From NCBI RefSeq assembly GCF_020524545.1, contig NZ_JAIVLG010000006.1, positions 310,001 to 374,000 of the forward strand: a stretch of DNA of 64,000 nucleotides, read 5' to 3'. Each line of letters opens with the position of its first letter. Positions within the stretch are counted from its first letter, which is position 1. Below the pieces are notes generated by a model. The model saw only the letters and a list, made by a program, of their open reading frames with translations. It made no database searches and had not been told where the DNA came from. The stretch is from Microbacterium paraoxydans. Its GTDB lineage: Bacteria; Actinomycetota; Actinomycetes; Actinomycetales; Microbacteriaceae. This document shows, piece after piece, positions 26,346 to 35,900 of this stretch. A program made the translations under genes and the position numbers.

Positions 26346-27623
26346 TCACTCCGCGACGCGGGCGGCGATGTCCGTGCGGTAATGGGAGCCGTCGAGGGCG
26401 ATGCGGGAGATCGCCTCGTAGGCGCGGTCGCGCGCCGTGCGGAAGTCCGAGGCGACGGCCACGACGTTCAGTACACGGCCGCCCGAGGCGATGAGCGATC
26501 CGCCCGGCGCGTCGGGGCTCGCGGTCGCCGCATGCACGAGGCGCACGCCCTCGACGGATGCCGCGTCCGCAAGGCCCTCGATCGGGCGACCGGTCTGCGG
26601 TGCCTCGGGGTAGCCTTCGCTGGCGAGCACGACGGTGATCGCCACGTCTTCGCTGAACTCGGGCTCGGGCTGGTCTTCGAGCGTGCCGGAGGCCGCCGCG
26701 AACAGCAGGTCCGACAGCGGTGTCACCAGCCGGGGAAGCACGATCTGCGTCTCGGGGTCGCCGAAGCGGGCGTTGAACTCGATCACGCGCACGCCGGCCG
26801 GGGTGAGGATCAGGCCCGCATAGAGCAGTCCGATGAACGGGGTGCCCTCGGCGTCGAGCTGCCGCACCACGGGCAGGGCCACGTCGCGGGTGACCTCTTC
26901 GACGAAGGCCCGCTCGCTGCCGAACTGCTCCGCAAGCCACGGCAGAGGCGAATAGGCGCCCATGCCACCGGTGTTGGGCCCGGCGTCGCCGTCGAGTGCG
27001 CGCTTGAAGTCCTGAGCGGGGCTGAGTGCGCGCACCGTGTCGCCGTCGCTGAGGAAGAACAGCGAGACCTCGGGACCGGAGAGGAACTCCTCGATCAGCA
27101 CGGGCCCCGCAGGAAGGTATTGCTCGGCGTGTGCGAGTGCGTCGGCACGGTCGGAGGTGACGATGACCCCCTTACCCGCCGCGAGGCCATCGGCCTTGAC
27201 CACGTACGGAGCGCCGAGCTCATCGAATGCGGACTCGACCTCGGCCGTGCTGGACGCCCGGACCGCGCGACCGGTGGGCACGCCGGCCGCGTCCATGACC
27301 CGCTTGGCGAAGGACTTCGAGCCTTCGAGCTGAGCGGCGGCCTTTCCCGGACCGAACACCGGGATGCCGCGCACGCGCAGGGCATCGGCCACGCCGGCGA
27401 CCAGCGGGGCCTCGGGGCCGACGACGACCAGATCGATCGCGTGCTCGTGCGCGAAGGCCGTGACCGCCGCGCCGTCGAGGGGGTCGACCGTGACGGGGGT
27501 CGCATCCTGCGCGATGCCGGCATTGCCCGGAGCGACGAAGATCTCGTGCTCCGTCTGCTCGGCCCGCAGGGCGAGGATGATCGCGTGCTCACGGGCACCG
27601 GAACCGAGGACGAGAATCTTCAC
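26346..27623 (-). CDS. purD: Phosphoribosylamine-glycine ligase PurD (GARS)
   Basis: 425-aa ATP-grasp ligase making glycinamide ribonucleotide from phosphoribosylamine, glycine and ATP. Blocks: KILVLGSGAREHA, GPEAPLVAGV, KADGLAAGKGV, GGMGAYSP and EFNARFGDPETQ. It starts at a GTG with TAGTCT six bases upstream and no Shine-Dalgarno, so it is probably leaderless. It lies downstream of the Nudix gene on the same strand. Confidence 0.96.
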   Translation of the reverse strand: MKILVLGSGAREHAIILALRAEQTEHEIFVAPGNAGIAQDATPVTVDPLDGAAVTAFAHEHAIDLVVVGPEAPLVAGVADALRVRGIPVFGPGKAAAQLEGSKSFAKRVMDAAGVPTGRAVRASSTAEVESAFDELGAPYVVKADGLAAGKGVIVTSDRADALAHAEQYLPAGPVLIEEFLSGPEVSLFFLSDGDTVRALSPAQDFKRALDGDAGPNTGGMGAYSPLPWLAEQFGSERAFVEEVTRDVALPVVRQLDAEGTPFIGLLYAGLILTPAGVRVIEFNARFGDPETQIVLPRLVTPLSDLLFAAASGTLEDQPEPEFSEDVAITVVLASEGYPEAPQTGRPIEGLADAASVEGVRLVHAATASPDAPGGSLIASGGRVLNVVAVASDFRTARDRAYEAISRIALDGSHYRTDIAARVAE

Positions 27624-27654
27624 CCGTCCAGACTACCGAGGCTCGCGGTCCGGG

Positions 27655-27702
27655 TTTCAGGCGGTCGGGGTTTCAGGCGGTCGGCGTTTCGGGCGGTCGG
27701 CG
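27655..27702. repeat. Triple 16-bp tandem repeat upstream of purD
   Basis: Three head-to-tail copies of TTTCAGGCGGTCGGSG (27655-27670, 27671-27686, 27687-27702), the third with one substitution. They run into the left arm of the family 3 palindrome and lie in the purD upstream region, so slippage could alter promoter spacing. Confidence 0.85.
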
Positions 27703-27787
27703 TTCACAACTCCGCAGAAACCTCTCCGATCGGCGGGTGTCCGCGGCGTGTCGGCCGTTTTCGCCGCATTCATGCTGAGTTGTGCAC
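27702..27787. repeat. Palindromic repeat, family 3, degenerate right arm
   Basis: The left arm GTTCACAACTCCGCAGAA (27702-27719) is intact. The right arm ends GCTGAGTTGTGCAC and carries mismatches relative to the other copies, suggesting an older or decaying element. It lies between the Nudix gene and purD, both minus strand. Confidence 0.75.
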
Positions 27788-27822
27788 GCGCCAGGGGCCG
27801 CAACCCGGGCCAGGAGCCGGGC

Positions 27823-28497
27823 TCAGAGGTCGACGGGCCGTTCCACCGAGGCATCCCAGGGCACGGTCCAGCCGGCGGCGTCGAACAGGGCGTCGAGCAC
27901 CATCGCGGTGAAGCCCCAGACGATCGTGCCATCGACGTCGAAGGCGGGGCCGCGGAAGGTGCGGCCCATCCTTGTGAGGGTCGAGGTGAACCGGGTGGCG
28001 GGGTCGAGGAGCTGAGCGACGGGGACGCGGAACACCTCGACCGTCTCGGCGTGGTCGACCGCCACCACCCGCGACGGCGACTGCCACCACGCGAGCACCG
28101 GGGTGACCAGGTGATTGCTCGCGGCGAGCGGAATCTCGGGGAGTGTGGCCAGGATCTCCACGCCGTCCGGGTCGAGCCCGGTCTCCTCCTCGGCCTCGCG
28201 CAGTGCGGTGGCGACGGCGTCGGCGTCATTCGGCTCGACACGGCCGCCCGGGAACGAGACCTGACCGGGGTGGGAGGAGAGGGTGGGCGCGCGCCGCTGC
28301 AGCAGCACGTCGAGGTCGCGGGCGACGGCGGGGCCGGTCGTGGGCGCGGGGATGCGATCGAGAACGCCGAACAGGATGAGCACGGCAGCGTCGTGAGCGC
28401 TCTGCGGATCGGCGAGCTGCGGGATGCGCACACCCCAGGAGTGGTCGGCGACCGCCGCGAGCAGCTCGGCGCGGGCGCCCTCGGGATGCATGCTCAT
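27823..28497 (-). CDS. Nudix hydrolase, CoA pyrophosphatase-like
   Basis: 224-aa Nudix protein. The Nudix box is complete: GGRVEPNDADAVATALREAE, continuing EETGLDPDG. The upstream LLQRRAPTLSSHPGQVSFPG resembles the UPF0035/CoA-diphosphatase signature, so coenzyme A or its derivatives are the likely substrate. The ATG at 28497 has TAAGCT seven bases upstream and no Shine-Dalgarno, again suggesting a leaderless transcript. Longer in-frame starts would overlap the divergent SCP-2-like gene. Confidence 0.9.
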   Translation of the reverse strand: MSMHPEGARAELLAAVADHSWGVRIPQLADPQSAHDAAVLILFGVLDRIPAPTTGPAVARDLDVLLQRRAPTLSSHPGQVSFPGGRVEPNDADAVATALREAEEETGLDPDGVEILATLPEIPLAASNHLVTPVLAWWQSPSRVVAVDHAETVEVFRVPVAQLLDPATRFTSTLTRMGRTFRGPAFDVDGTIVWGFTAMVLDALFDAAGWTVPWDASVERPVDL

Positions 28498-28546
28498 GCG
28501 TTCGAGCTTAGGACTCGCCGCGCATCGCCGGACGTAGTCTGGAGCG

Positions 28547-28915
28547 ATGGCCAGGAAGATCGACATCACGGACGGACGTGTCGCGCTCGACGCCGTCCGT
28601 TCCGCGGATGCCTCGGGTATGAAGCCGCAGCGCACCGACCTCGCCACCGCTGTGCGCTACCTGCTGCAGCTACTGGACGAGAAGGCACCGGGCAACAGCG
28701 TCGAGGTGCGGGTGCCGCCCTTCGGTGCGGTACAGGTCATCCAGGGGCCCCGCCACACCCGGGGCACACCGCCCAATGTCGTCGAGATGGATGCCGCCAC
28801 CTGGATCGCCGTGGCCACGGGCGCAGCGGCATGGGCGGATGCCGCGGCCGGTGGACGCATCCACGCGTCCGGTACACGTGCTGATCTCAGCGACGTCCTT
28901 CCGTTGCGGCCGTAG
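28547..28915 (+). CDS. Sterol-carrier (SCP-2-like) family protein
   Basis: 122-aa actinobacterial protein of the type annotated as sterol carrier family. It contains [20 protein letters not shown] and a conserved [20 protein letters not shown] helix. The fold suggests binding of a hydrophobic ligand; no substrate is known. TAGTCT lies six bases before the ATG. Divergent from the Nudix gene and followed by a strong hairpin. The family is often found beside purine genes, as here, but no functional link is established. Confidence 0.8.
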   Translation: MARKIDITDGRVALDAVRSADASGMKPQRTDLATAVRYLLQLLDEKAPGNSVEVRVPPFGAVQVIQGPRHTRGTPPNVVEMDAATWIAVATGAAAWADAAAGGRIHASGTRADLSDVLPLRP

Positions 28916-28929
28916 CGCGGCTCCACCCA

Positions 28930-28965
28930 GAACCGCCCCGGGGATCACGTGGATCGGGGCGGTTC
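28930..28965 (+). terminator. Hairpin terminator after the SCP-2-like gene
   Basis: The stem GAACCGCCCC (28930-28939) pairs with GGGGCGGTTC (28956-28965). It lies between convergent genes (SCP-2-like and VOC), so it may serve both. There is no U-tract, as is usual in this GC-rich group. Confidence 0.75.
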
Positions 28966-28996
28966 GCGCGTCGCAGTGCGGGGAGAGCCTGCGGTG

Positions 28997-29365
28997 TCAG
29001 GAGCGGTCGTGAAGCGTGATGCGGTACCCGTCGGGGTCGGCGAAGGTGAAGGTGCGGCCGAACGGTCCGTCGAACGGCTCCGTGACGATGACGTGTCCGT
29101 CGGCGACGAGGGCGTCGTGGATGGCCTGGACATCGGTGGCGTGAAGCCAGATCGCAGCGCCGATGCCCGGCTGGGCTACGCCGGTCAGGTCGGTGCCCGG
29201 TGCGAGGTCTCGGAGGGCGAACGCGATGGGTGTCGTCTGAAAGACGACGGCGTGGGGAGGACCCGTCGGAGAGCGGACGAGTCCGAGGTAGTGCTCGTAG
29301 AAGGCCTGCGAGGCGGCAAGATCGCGTGCCTGCAGGGAGATGAAATCGGGGCCGGTGACGGGCAT
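28997..29365 (-). CDS. VOC-superfamily (glyoxalase/bleomycin-resistance-like) protein
   Basis: 122-aa protein of two beta-alpha-beta-beta-beta modules: FISLQARDLAASQAFYEHYL and the later TFTFADPDGYRITLHD. Such proteins act as metal-dependent dioxygenases, isomerases or antibiotic-binding proteins; the substrate is not predictable. AGAGGA lies six bases before the ATG. Divergent from a MarR gene across a region with two identical-type operators, so MarR very probably controls it. Confidence 0.88.
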   Translation of the reverse strand: MPVTGPDFISLQARDLAASQAFYEHYLGLVRSPTGPPHAVVFQTTPIAFALRDLAPGTDLTGVAQPGIGAAIWLHATDVQAIHDALVADGHVIVTEPFDGPFGRTFTFADPDGYRITLHDRS

Positions 29366-29384
29366 GGGAGATCCTCTGTTTCTG

Positions 29385-29427
29385 TGTCAGGTTTCTGACA
29401 CAGAAACAGTATGTCAGAATACTGACA
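29385..29427. promoter_or_regulatory. Two MarR-type operators between the VOC and marR genes
   Basis: TGTCAGGTTTCTGACA (29385-29400) and TGTCAGAATACTGACA (29412-29427) share TGTCAG-N4-CTGACA and are 27 bp apart. The second reaches the A of the marR start codon. Both genes should be repressed when MarR is bound. Confidence 0.88.
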
Positions 29428-29876
29428 TGAGTCAAGATCGCACGGGCATCGACCTCGACACGTCCGTGGGGTATCTGCTCAAGGAGGCGTCCAGTGCCCT
29501 CCGCGTCGCGATGGAAGAGGTGCTGCGTCCGCTCGGGATGACCATCACCCACTACTCCTGCCTCGAGCTACTCGCGCAGCGGCCAGGCCTCTCGAACTCC
29601 GAGCTCGCGCGCGGCGCGTTCGTCACCCGGCAGTCGATGAACGTCCTCCTGCAGGCACTCGAGCGGGAGGGAATCGTCTCCCGCCCCGCAGAGGCCCCGG
29701 TCGGCAAGGCCCTTCCTGCCCGCCTCACCGAGCGAGGCCGTGCGAGTCTCACGAAGGCGACCGCTGCTGTCCGCTCGGTCGAGGTCAGGATGGTATCCGG
29801 CATGACGGAAGAAGAGCAGGCGGGGGCGCTGAAGATCCTGCGGAGTATGGTCTATTCGCTGCGCGAGCGGCCGTAG
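29427..29876 (+). CDS. MarR-family transcriptional regulator
   Basis: 149-aa winged-helix regulator: recognition region ARGAFVTRQSMNVLLQALER and the wing PVGKALPARLTERG. I chose the ATG at 29427 (in-frame upstream starts would lie inside the VOC leader). There is no Shine-Dalgarno; CAGAAT lies six bases upstream, so the message may be leaderless, with the operator covering the transcription start. Likely senses the compound handled by the VOC protein. Confidence 0.9.
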   Translation: MSQDRTGIDLDTSVGYLLKEASSALRVAMEEVLRPLGMTITHYSCLELLAQRPGLSNSELARGAFVTRQSMNVLLQALEREGIVSRPAEAPVGKALPARLTERGRASLTKATAAVRSVEVRMVSGMTEEEQAGALKILRSMVYSLRERP

Positions 29877-29887
29877 CGCGGCCCGGA

Positions 29888-30661
29888 TCAGCGCCGCGCG
29901 ACGACCAGGGGAACTCCGGTCGCGGGGTGCGGGAACACGTCGACCGCCTGACCGTAGACCTGCTCGATCCGCGCGGCGGTCAGCACTTCGGTCGCCGTGC
30001 CGGTCGCCGCGACCCTGCCGTCGGCGAGCAGCGTCACGCGGTCGGCATGCGCGAGCGCCGCATTGAGATCGTGCAGCACGATGGCCACCGCGACCCCGGC
30101 CTCCGCGCGACCTCGGATCAGGCGCATGACGTCTTCGTGATGCTTCAGGTCGAGCGCCGCGGTCGGCTCGTCGAGCAGCAGGATGCCGGTGCTCTGGGCG
30201 ATCACGCGGGCGAGCGCGACCCGGGCGCGCTCGCCGCCCGACAGCGACGGCACTGCGCGGGCACGGAGTGCCGTCACCTTGGTCTGCGCCATCGCCGACC
30301 ACACCAGAGCGTCGTCCTCCTCGGCCGCCGGCGTGCGCGCCCACGGGGTCCGCCCCATCCGGACGACCTGCTCCGCACTGAAGGGGAACGAGACGGAGTT
30401 CTCCTGCAGGAGCACGGCACGCTGCCGGGCGAGCACGCGCGGCGCGACCCGGTCGATCGGTCGGTCGTCCAGCGCGACCGTGCCCGCCTGCGCAGCGACA
30501 TCTCCGGCAAGCACTCCGAACAGAGTCGACTTGCCCGCTCCGTTCGGCCCGACGAGCGCGTGGATCTCTCCGCTGTGGATGTCGATGGACGCATCATCGA
30601 GGATCGTCCGCCCTTCGCCGACGCGCACCGTGAGCCCCGCTCCGCGGAGCCGGACGGTCAT
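29888..30661 (-). CDS. hmuV: Haem ABC transporter ATPase (HmuV type)
   Basis: 257-aa ATPase of the FecE/HmuV class that powers haem import. Walker A GPNGAGKST, Q-loop LLQENSVSF, signature LSGGERARV, Walker B GILLLDEPTAALD and the H-loop LHDLNAA are present in order. I chose the ATG at 30661, which overlaps the permease stop (ATGA) and has GGAGG seven bases upstream; an in-frame ATG at 30667 is the alternative. It is the last gene of hmuTUV. Confidence 0.93.
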   Translation of the reverse strand: MTVRLRGAGLTVRVGEGRTILDDASIDIHSGEIHALVGPNGAGKSTLFGVLAGDVAAQAGTVALDDRPIDRVAPRVLARQRAVLLQENSVSFPFSAEQVVRMGRTPWARTPAAEEDDALVWSAMAQTKVTALRARAVPSLSGGERARVALARVIAQSTGILLLDEPTAALDLKHHEDVMRLIRGRAEAGVAVAIVLHDLNAALAHADRVTLLADGRVAATGTATEVLTAARIEQVYGQAVDVFPHPATGVPLVVARR

Positions 30662-31731
30662 GCCCATCCTCCTGAGCGGCGGCGCGTGCGCACGAGCAGC
30701 CACAGGAAGAACGGGCCGCCCACGAGCGAGGTGATCATGCCGATCGGCAGGTCGGCCAGCGGCACCGCGGTGCGCGCGACCAGGTCGGCGACCGCGATGA
30801 GCAGCGCGCCTCCGAGTGCCGAGGCGATCACGAGCGGAAGGTGGGCGGGCCCGATCATCATGCGCATCAGGTGCGGCACGACAAGCCCGGCGAAGCCGAT
30901 GATCCCGGCGAACGCGACCGCGGCGCACACCAGCAGCGCGACGGTGACGACGACGAGGAGCCGCAGCAGTTCCACATTGACACCGAGGTGTCGTGCGGTG
31001 CGCTCGCCGAGAGCGAAGAGGTCGAGTCGAGGGGCCACGAGCAGCGCCACGACCACGCCGATGAGGACGAGGGGAGCCACGAGCTGGATGTTCGACCACA
31101 GTGCGCCGTTGAGGGAGCCGAGCTGCCAGAACACGATCTGCTCGCGCGTCGAGGTGGTGCCCAGGAACGTGAAGAACGCCATACCGGCTCCAGCGATCGC
31201 GTTGATGGCGATACCCGTGAGCAGAAGGGTCACGACCTCGGTGCGTCCGCCGGAGCGACTGATGAAGTACACCGAGAAGACGGCGACCAGCCCGCCGAGG
31301 AACGCGAACGCGGGCGTGGTCCACATCCCGAAGGTCGCCAGGCCGAACGTGATGCTCGCGGCCGCGCCGAGGGCCGCCCCCGAGGACACTCCCACCACGC
31401 CGGCGTCCGCGAGGGGGTTGCCGAAGATCGCCTGCATGAGCACGCCGGAGACCGCGAGGGCGGCACCCACGAGGAGCCCGAGCACGATCCGAGGCATTCG
31501 CAGGGAGAAGATCACGCCGTAGTCGGTGGCCGCCGCCGGAGCCCACGGGGTGTCGATCCCGATGCCGTGCAGCAGCACGCCCACGAGAGCGGTGGGAGAC
31601 AGGTCGTACTGGCCGCTCGTGATCGAGACGACGCACGTGATAGCGAGCGCGACGACCAGGCCGGCCGTCACCAGGGCGAAACGCAGGCCCCGGTGCCTCG
31701 TCGGAGTCGGGGTGACGACCTCTCCGGTCAC
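30658..31731 (-). CDS. hmuU: Haem ABC transporter permease (HmuU type, FecCD family)
   Basis: 357-aa FecCD permease with about ten transmembrane segments, translocating haem (or siderophore) across the membrane. Family blocks include LRMPRIVLGLLVGAALAVSG, MQAIFGNPLADAGVVGVSSG and GFAGLVVPHLMR. It overlaps both neighbours by four bases, so TUV are translationally coupled. Substrate assignment to haem rests on the HtaA neighbour and the HmuT-type binding protein. Confidence 0.92.
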   Translation of the reverse strand: MTGEVVTPTPTRHRGLRFALVTAGLVVALAITCVVSITSGQYDLSPTALVGVLLHGIGIDTPWAPAAATDYGVIFSLRMPRIVLGLLVGAALAVSGVLMQAIFGNPLADAGVVGVSSGAALGAAASITFGLATFGMWTTPAFAFLGGLVAVFSVYFISRSGGRTEVVTLLLTGIAINAIAGAGMAFFTFLGTTSTREQIVFWQLGSLNGALWSNIQLVAPLVLIGVVVALLVAPRLDLFALGERTARHLGVNVELLRLLVVVTVALLVCAAVAFAGIIGFAGLVVPHLMRMMIGPAHLPLVIASALGGALLIAVADLVARTAVPLADLPIGMITSLVGGPFFLWLLVRTRRRSGGWA

Positions 31732-32834
31732 TTCGACGGCTCGGGGGCGTACAGGGCGCGGGCGAGAGCGCCGATCACGTCGGCGGTGCGCGGGCCGAAG
31801 CTGAGGATCTCGCTGTCGGCCATGTCGATCACGCGTCGGTTCGCTCCGGCGGGTGTCTGGGCCACGGCGGGGATCCGTTCGATCAGTCCGTCGATGCCTC
31901 CGACGGACTCGAGCCCGTCCGTCATCATCACCAGGACGTCGGGCTGGGCGGCGACGAGGGCCTCCGCCGTCATCGGCTTCATGCCCTCCCAGCCGATCTC
32001 AGCGGCCACATCGACGCCGCCGATCGCGTCGATCAGCGAATCGGCCCCGGAGTCCTCGCCGAAGATGTAGTACACGTTCGCGCTGCCGCGCACGTAGAGG
32101 AAGAGCATGCGTGCGCGATCGGCCTCGTCGGTGGGCACCACCTCGGAGATCTCGGCCAGCGTCTCGTCGACCGCGGCGTCGAGCCGCGCGATGAGCGCCT
32201 CGCCCCGGCTCGTCACTCCGAGAGCCGTCGCGATCTCGGTGACGAGGTCGTCGGTCGTGTCGAGTCGCCGATCGCTGGAGATGACCACGACCGCGATGCC
32301 GGCGTCGCGCAGCTGCTGGCGCACCTCCTTCGGACCGATCGTCGTGTCGGTGAGGATGACGGTCGGCGCCAGCTCGAGGATCGCTTCCGCGTTGAGCGTG
32401 TGGCCGGTCTGGGTGACGACCGGGAGGCCTTCCGTGCCGGCGAAGACGGTGGAGGCGTCGCGACCGACGACCCGATCGCCGAGACCGAGCGCGAACACGG
32501 TCGACGCGATCGTGCCCGAGATGTCGATCGGGAGGATGCGGGAGACGTCGCTGATCTCGACGTCGCGGCCTTCGCTGTCGGTCACCGTCACCGGAAGCTC
32601 TGGCGCGGTGTCGTCGTCGACGGCGTCGATCGCGTGGCTGGAGAGGCACGCGGTGGAGGGGCCTTCATATCCGCGCACATCGTCGATCAGGTCGAGGGAT
32701 GCGAGGGGCGTGGAGGCCTGCGGGCAGGTGTCCTCCGCGGCGGCGGGGGGCGCGGCGACGGCTCCCGGCTCTGCGCACGCGGCGAGTCCGACGGCGAGGG
32801 CGGCGACGAAGAAGACGGCAGTGACGCGGCGCAT
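31728..32834 (-). CDS. hmuT: Haem-binding lipoprotein of the ABC importer (HmuT type)
   Basis: 368-aa lipoprotein: hydrophobic signal ending LAVGLAAC, lipidated at that Cys, then a class III (PeriBP/BtuF-like) haem-binding fold with VSRILPIDISGTIASTVFAL and the LNAEAILELAPTVILTD block. It receives haem from surface HtaA and passes it to HmuUV. There is no Shine-Dalgarno; TAGCCT lies six bases before the ATG within the iron box (32834-32852), so transcription and translation probably start together under direct iron control. Confidence 0.92.
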   Translation of the reverse strand: MRRVTAVFFVAALAVGLAACAEPGAVAAPPAAAEDTCPQASTPLASLDLIDDVRGYEGPSTACLSSHAIDAVDDDTAPELPVTVTDSEGRDVEISDVSRILPIDISGTIASTVFALGLGDRVVGRDASTVFAGTEGLPVVTQTGHTLNAEAILELAPTVILTDTTIGPKEVRQQLRDAGIAVVVISSDRRLDTTDDLVTEIATALGVTSRGEALIARLDAAVDETLAEISEVVPTDEADRARMLFLYVRGSANVYYIFGEDSGADSLIDAIGGVDVAAEIGWEGMKPMTAEALVAAQPDVLVMMTDGLESVGGIDGLIERIPAVAQTPAGANRRVIDMADSEILSFGPRTADVIGALARALYAPEPSK

Positions 32835-32852
32835 TAGGCAAGGCTATCCTAA
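32834..32852 (-). promoter_or_regulatory. DtxR/IdeR-type iron box of hmuTUV
   Basis: TTAGGCAAGGCTATCCTAA matches the 19-bp DtxR consensus at 16 positions. It covers the TAGCCT -10 element and the base of the hmuT start codon, so iron-loaded DtxR would block initiation. Confidence 0.88.
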
Positions 32853-32900
32853 AACTTGACGCGTCTCGATCCGCACCTCTACGCTCGGAATCAGGCTTAC

Positions 32901-32919
32901 TTAGCTAAGCCTAACCAAA
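32901..32919 (+). promoter_or_regulatory. DtxR/IdeR-type iron box of the htaA gene
   Basis: TTAGCTAAGCCTAACCAAA matches the DtxR consensus at 15 of 19 positions and overlaps a longer palindromic stretch starting AGGCTTA at 32893. It lies 77 bp before the HtaA start, giving each divergent unit its own box. Confidence 0.8.
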
Positions 32920-32995
32920 TTCCACCCGTCGCTCGACCGCAGTGCGGCCCCGTCGGCACGCGTGCTCTTCTGCGTGTCCGGAGCCGTGGAGAATC

Positions 32996-35900
32996 GTGAA
33001 CGCCATAGCCACAGCATCCTCAGGGAGCGCCCGCATACGCGTGCTGCTCGCCGCTTTCGTCTCCTTCCTCCTCGTCGCCGCTGGCGCGGTGATCGTCCCG
33101 CCCGCGCATGCCGCCGGCGCCACGATCACCGCGACCGTCGCGTCGGCAGACGCGTCGGGGGTGAGCGTCCAGGTGCAGGCCGACGGGCTGCCGGATGTCG
33201 CGGGCGCCTACGCGGCCCTGATCGTGACCGGCACGGAAGGCGGTCTCAGCGGCGCAGGCGGGTACGCCGCGTTCGTGATGCCCGTCGTCGCCGGAGGGGC
33301 GAGCACGTTCACGCTCGAGGCGTCGGCAGGCTCGCTTGATCGGACGAAGTCGTACGAGGTGCTCGTGTGGCAGAAGCACTCGAATCCGGACGAGACGACG
33401 ATCTACGGACGCGGTGACGTCGCGATCTCCGCGGGGCAGTGGGACGCCGTGTTCGGCGCCGTGCCCACGGACCCGGGGACCGATCCCGGTACCGATCCCG
33501 GTACGGACACGGGGACCGACCCCGGCACGGACCCGGGGACCGACCCCGGTACGGACCCGGGGACCGATCCCGGTACGGACCCGGGAACCGACCCCGGCAC
33601 GACACCGCCGACCGACGCCGCGATCGAGGTGTTCCTGGCAGACGGCACCACGCCGGCGGGTGACACCGGACTCGAGGCCGGCGACCGGATCGTCGTGAGG
33701 GGCACGGGCTACGACCCGGCCGGTAACGTCGGCGGGCGCGGCGTCCCGATCCCGAACACGCTCCCGCAGGGCACGTACGTGGTGTTCGGCAACTTCGCCG
33801 CGGACTGGAAGCCGTCCACCGGTGCCCCTTCGTCGACCCGCTCGGTGGGTACGCAGGTGTGGGCGCTCTCGGAGGGCGTGCTGAACCAGGTGCCCTCGCA
33901 GTATCAGGGCGCGATCCGCGCGCAGTGGGTCGACATCGCGGCCGACGGCACGTTCGAGGCGACGCTGACGCTGAAGGATGCGGCGGCGACTCCGGGCTCG
34001 TACGGCGTCTACACCTATGCGGCCGGCGGCGTGGTCAACGTCGATCAGGAGCGCGGCATCGACCTGAACTACGCCGAGACCGCGAGCCTCACCGCCACGG
34101 TGAAGAACGCGAGCGCGAAGGACGGGCTCGCGGTCGAGGCGGAGGCGTCGAAGCTCGGCACCGCCACCGGCGCGTACGTCGCGCTGATCGAGGCGGGAAC
34201 CGAGGCGGAGGTCACCGCCGGTGGTGGATTCCTCGCGATGCAGTACGTGCGCGGCATCGAGGGAGGTGCGTTCACCGTCGACCTGACCGCGGCAGCCGAT
34301 GACCTCGACCGTGCGAAGTCGTACGAGGTGATCGTGTGGAAGCAGCACACGATGCCCACCGCCGACACGATCTACGCCCGCGCCGCCGTCGCGATCAGCG
34401 ATGCGCAGTGGGAGGCGCTGACTCCCGCTCCGTTCACGCCGTCGATCGAAGTGTTCCTCGCCGACGGCACGACGCCCGCCGAGGGCGCCGCACTCACTGC
34501 GGGCGACAAGATCGTCGTCAAGGGTTCCGGCTACGACCCCGAGGCCAACGTCGGCGGGCGCGGCGTTCCGATCCCGAACACGCTCCCGCAGGGCACCTAC
34601 GTCGTCTTCGGCAACTTCGCGGCCGACTGGAAGCCGTCCACCGGGGCCTCCTCCTCGAATCGCTCCGTCGCAGCCCAGGTGTGGGCACTCGCCGAGGGTG
34701 TGCTGGATCAGGTGCCGTCGCAGTATCAGGGCGCGATCCGTGCACAGTGGGTCGACATCGCGGCCGACGGCACGTTCGAGGCGACGCTGACGCTGAAGGA
34801 TGCCGCGGCGACGCCCGGCTCGTACGGGGTCTACACCTACGCTGCCGGTGGTGTCACCAACGCCGCGCAGGAGAAGAGCGTCGCGCTCAACTACGGCACC
34901 GGGGTGAGCCTGACCACCGCGGTCAAGACCGCGACCGCGCAGGACGGGCTGACCGTCACGGCCGCGGCCACGCGTCTGGGCACCGCCACCGGCGCGTACG
35001 CCGCGCTGATCGAGAAGGGCAGGGAGGCCGACGTCACCGCCTCTGGTGGATTCCTCGCGATGAAGTACGTGACGGAGATCACGTACGGCGCGTTCGCGGT
35101 CGACCTCACGACGGCCGCGAAGAACCTCGACCGCACGAAGTCGTACGAGGTGATCGTGTGGAAGCAGCACACGATGCCCACGTCGGACACGATCTACGCA
35201 CGTTCGACGGTGGCGATCACACCCGAGCAGTGGAATGCGCTGTTCGAGACGGTCGTGCCTCCGAAGCCCACGAAGCCCAGCACGCCACCGGCGAGCGTTC
35301 CCGGTGGATCCCTTCGCTGGGCGATCTCCTCTTCCTTCGTGAATTACGTCACGGGTGACATCGCGCAGGGATCCATCACGGTCTCCGACGGGGCGACCCG
35401 CTCTGGCGGCCAGTTCCAGTTCGGCCAGACAGTCGGCGGCGACTACGACCGGGGAACGGGTCTGGGCAGTGTCATCTACCGCGGATCGGTGCGATTCACC
35501 GGGCACCACGGTGTGCTCGATGTGACGGTCTCGAACCCGCAGATCCGGATCACCTCGGCAACGGCGGCGACGCTCTACGTCACCAGCGGTGGCGCCCGGG
35601 TGCCGTTCGCGACGCTCGACCTGTCGCGTGCCGCCCGCACCACGGCTGATGGTGCCGTGACGTACACCGGGGCTCCCGCCGTACTCACGGCGGCCGGACG
35701 GGACACGGTCCTCGCGGGGTACTCGACCGCGCTGAACCCGGTCACGTTCACGATCGGCTCGGTGGCTGCAGCGCCGTCCGGAACGACGGGGACCGTCGCC
35801 GCAGCGGCCGTGAAGGCCAAGACCACCCTGCCGGCCACACCTCCGGCATCCGAGGGCATCGATGTCGACGAGGAGAACCTCGCCGCGTTGTCTTCGGGCA

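Noticed and set aside
33470..33601. Possible minisatellite or CRISPR-like repeat at the DPGT region
   Set aside because: It is an in-frame coding repeat giving a DPGT linker between domains.
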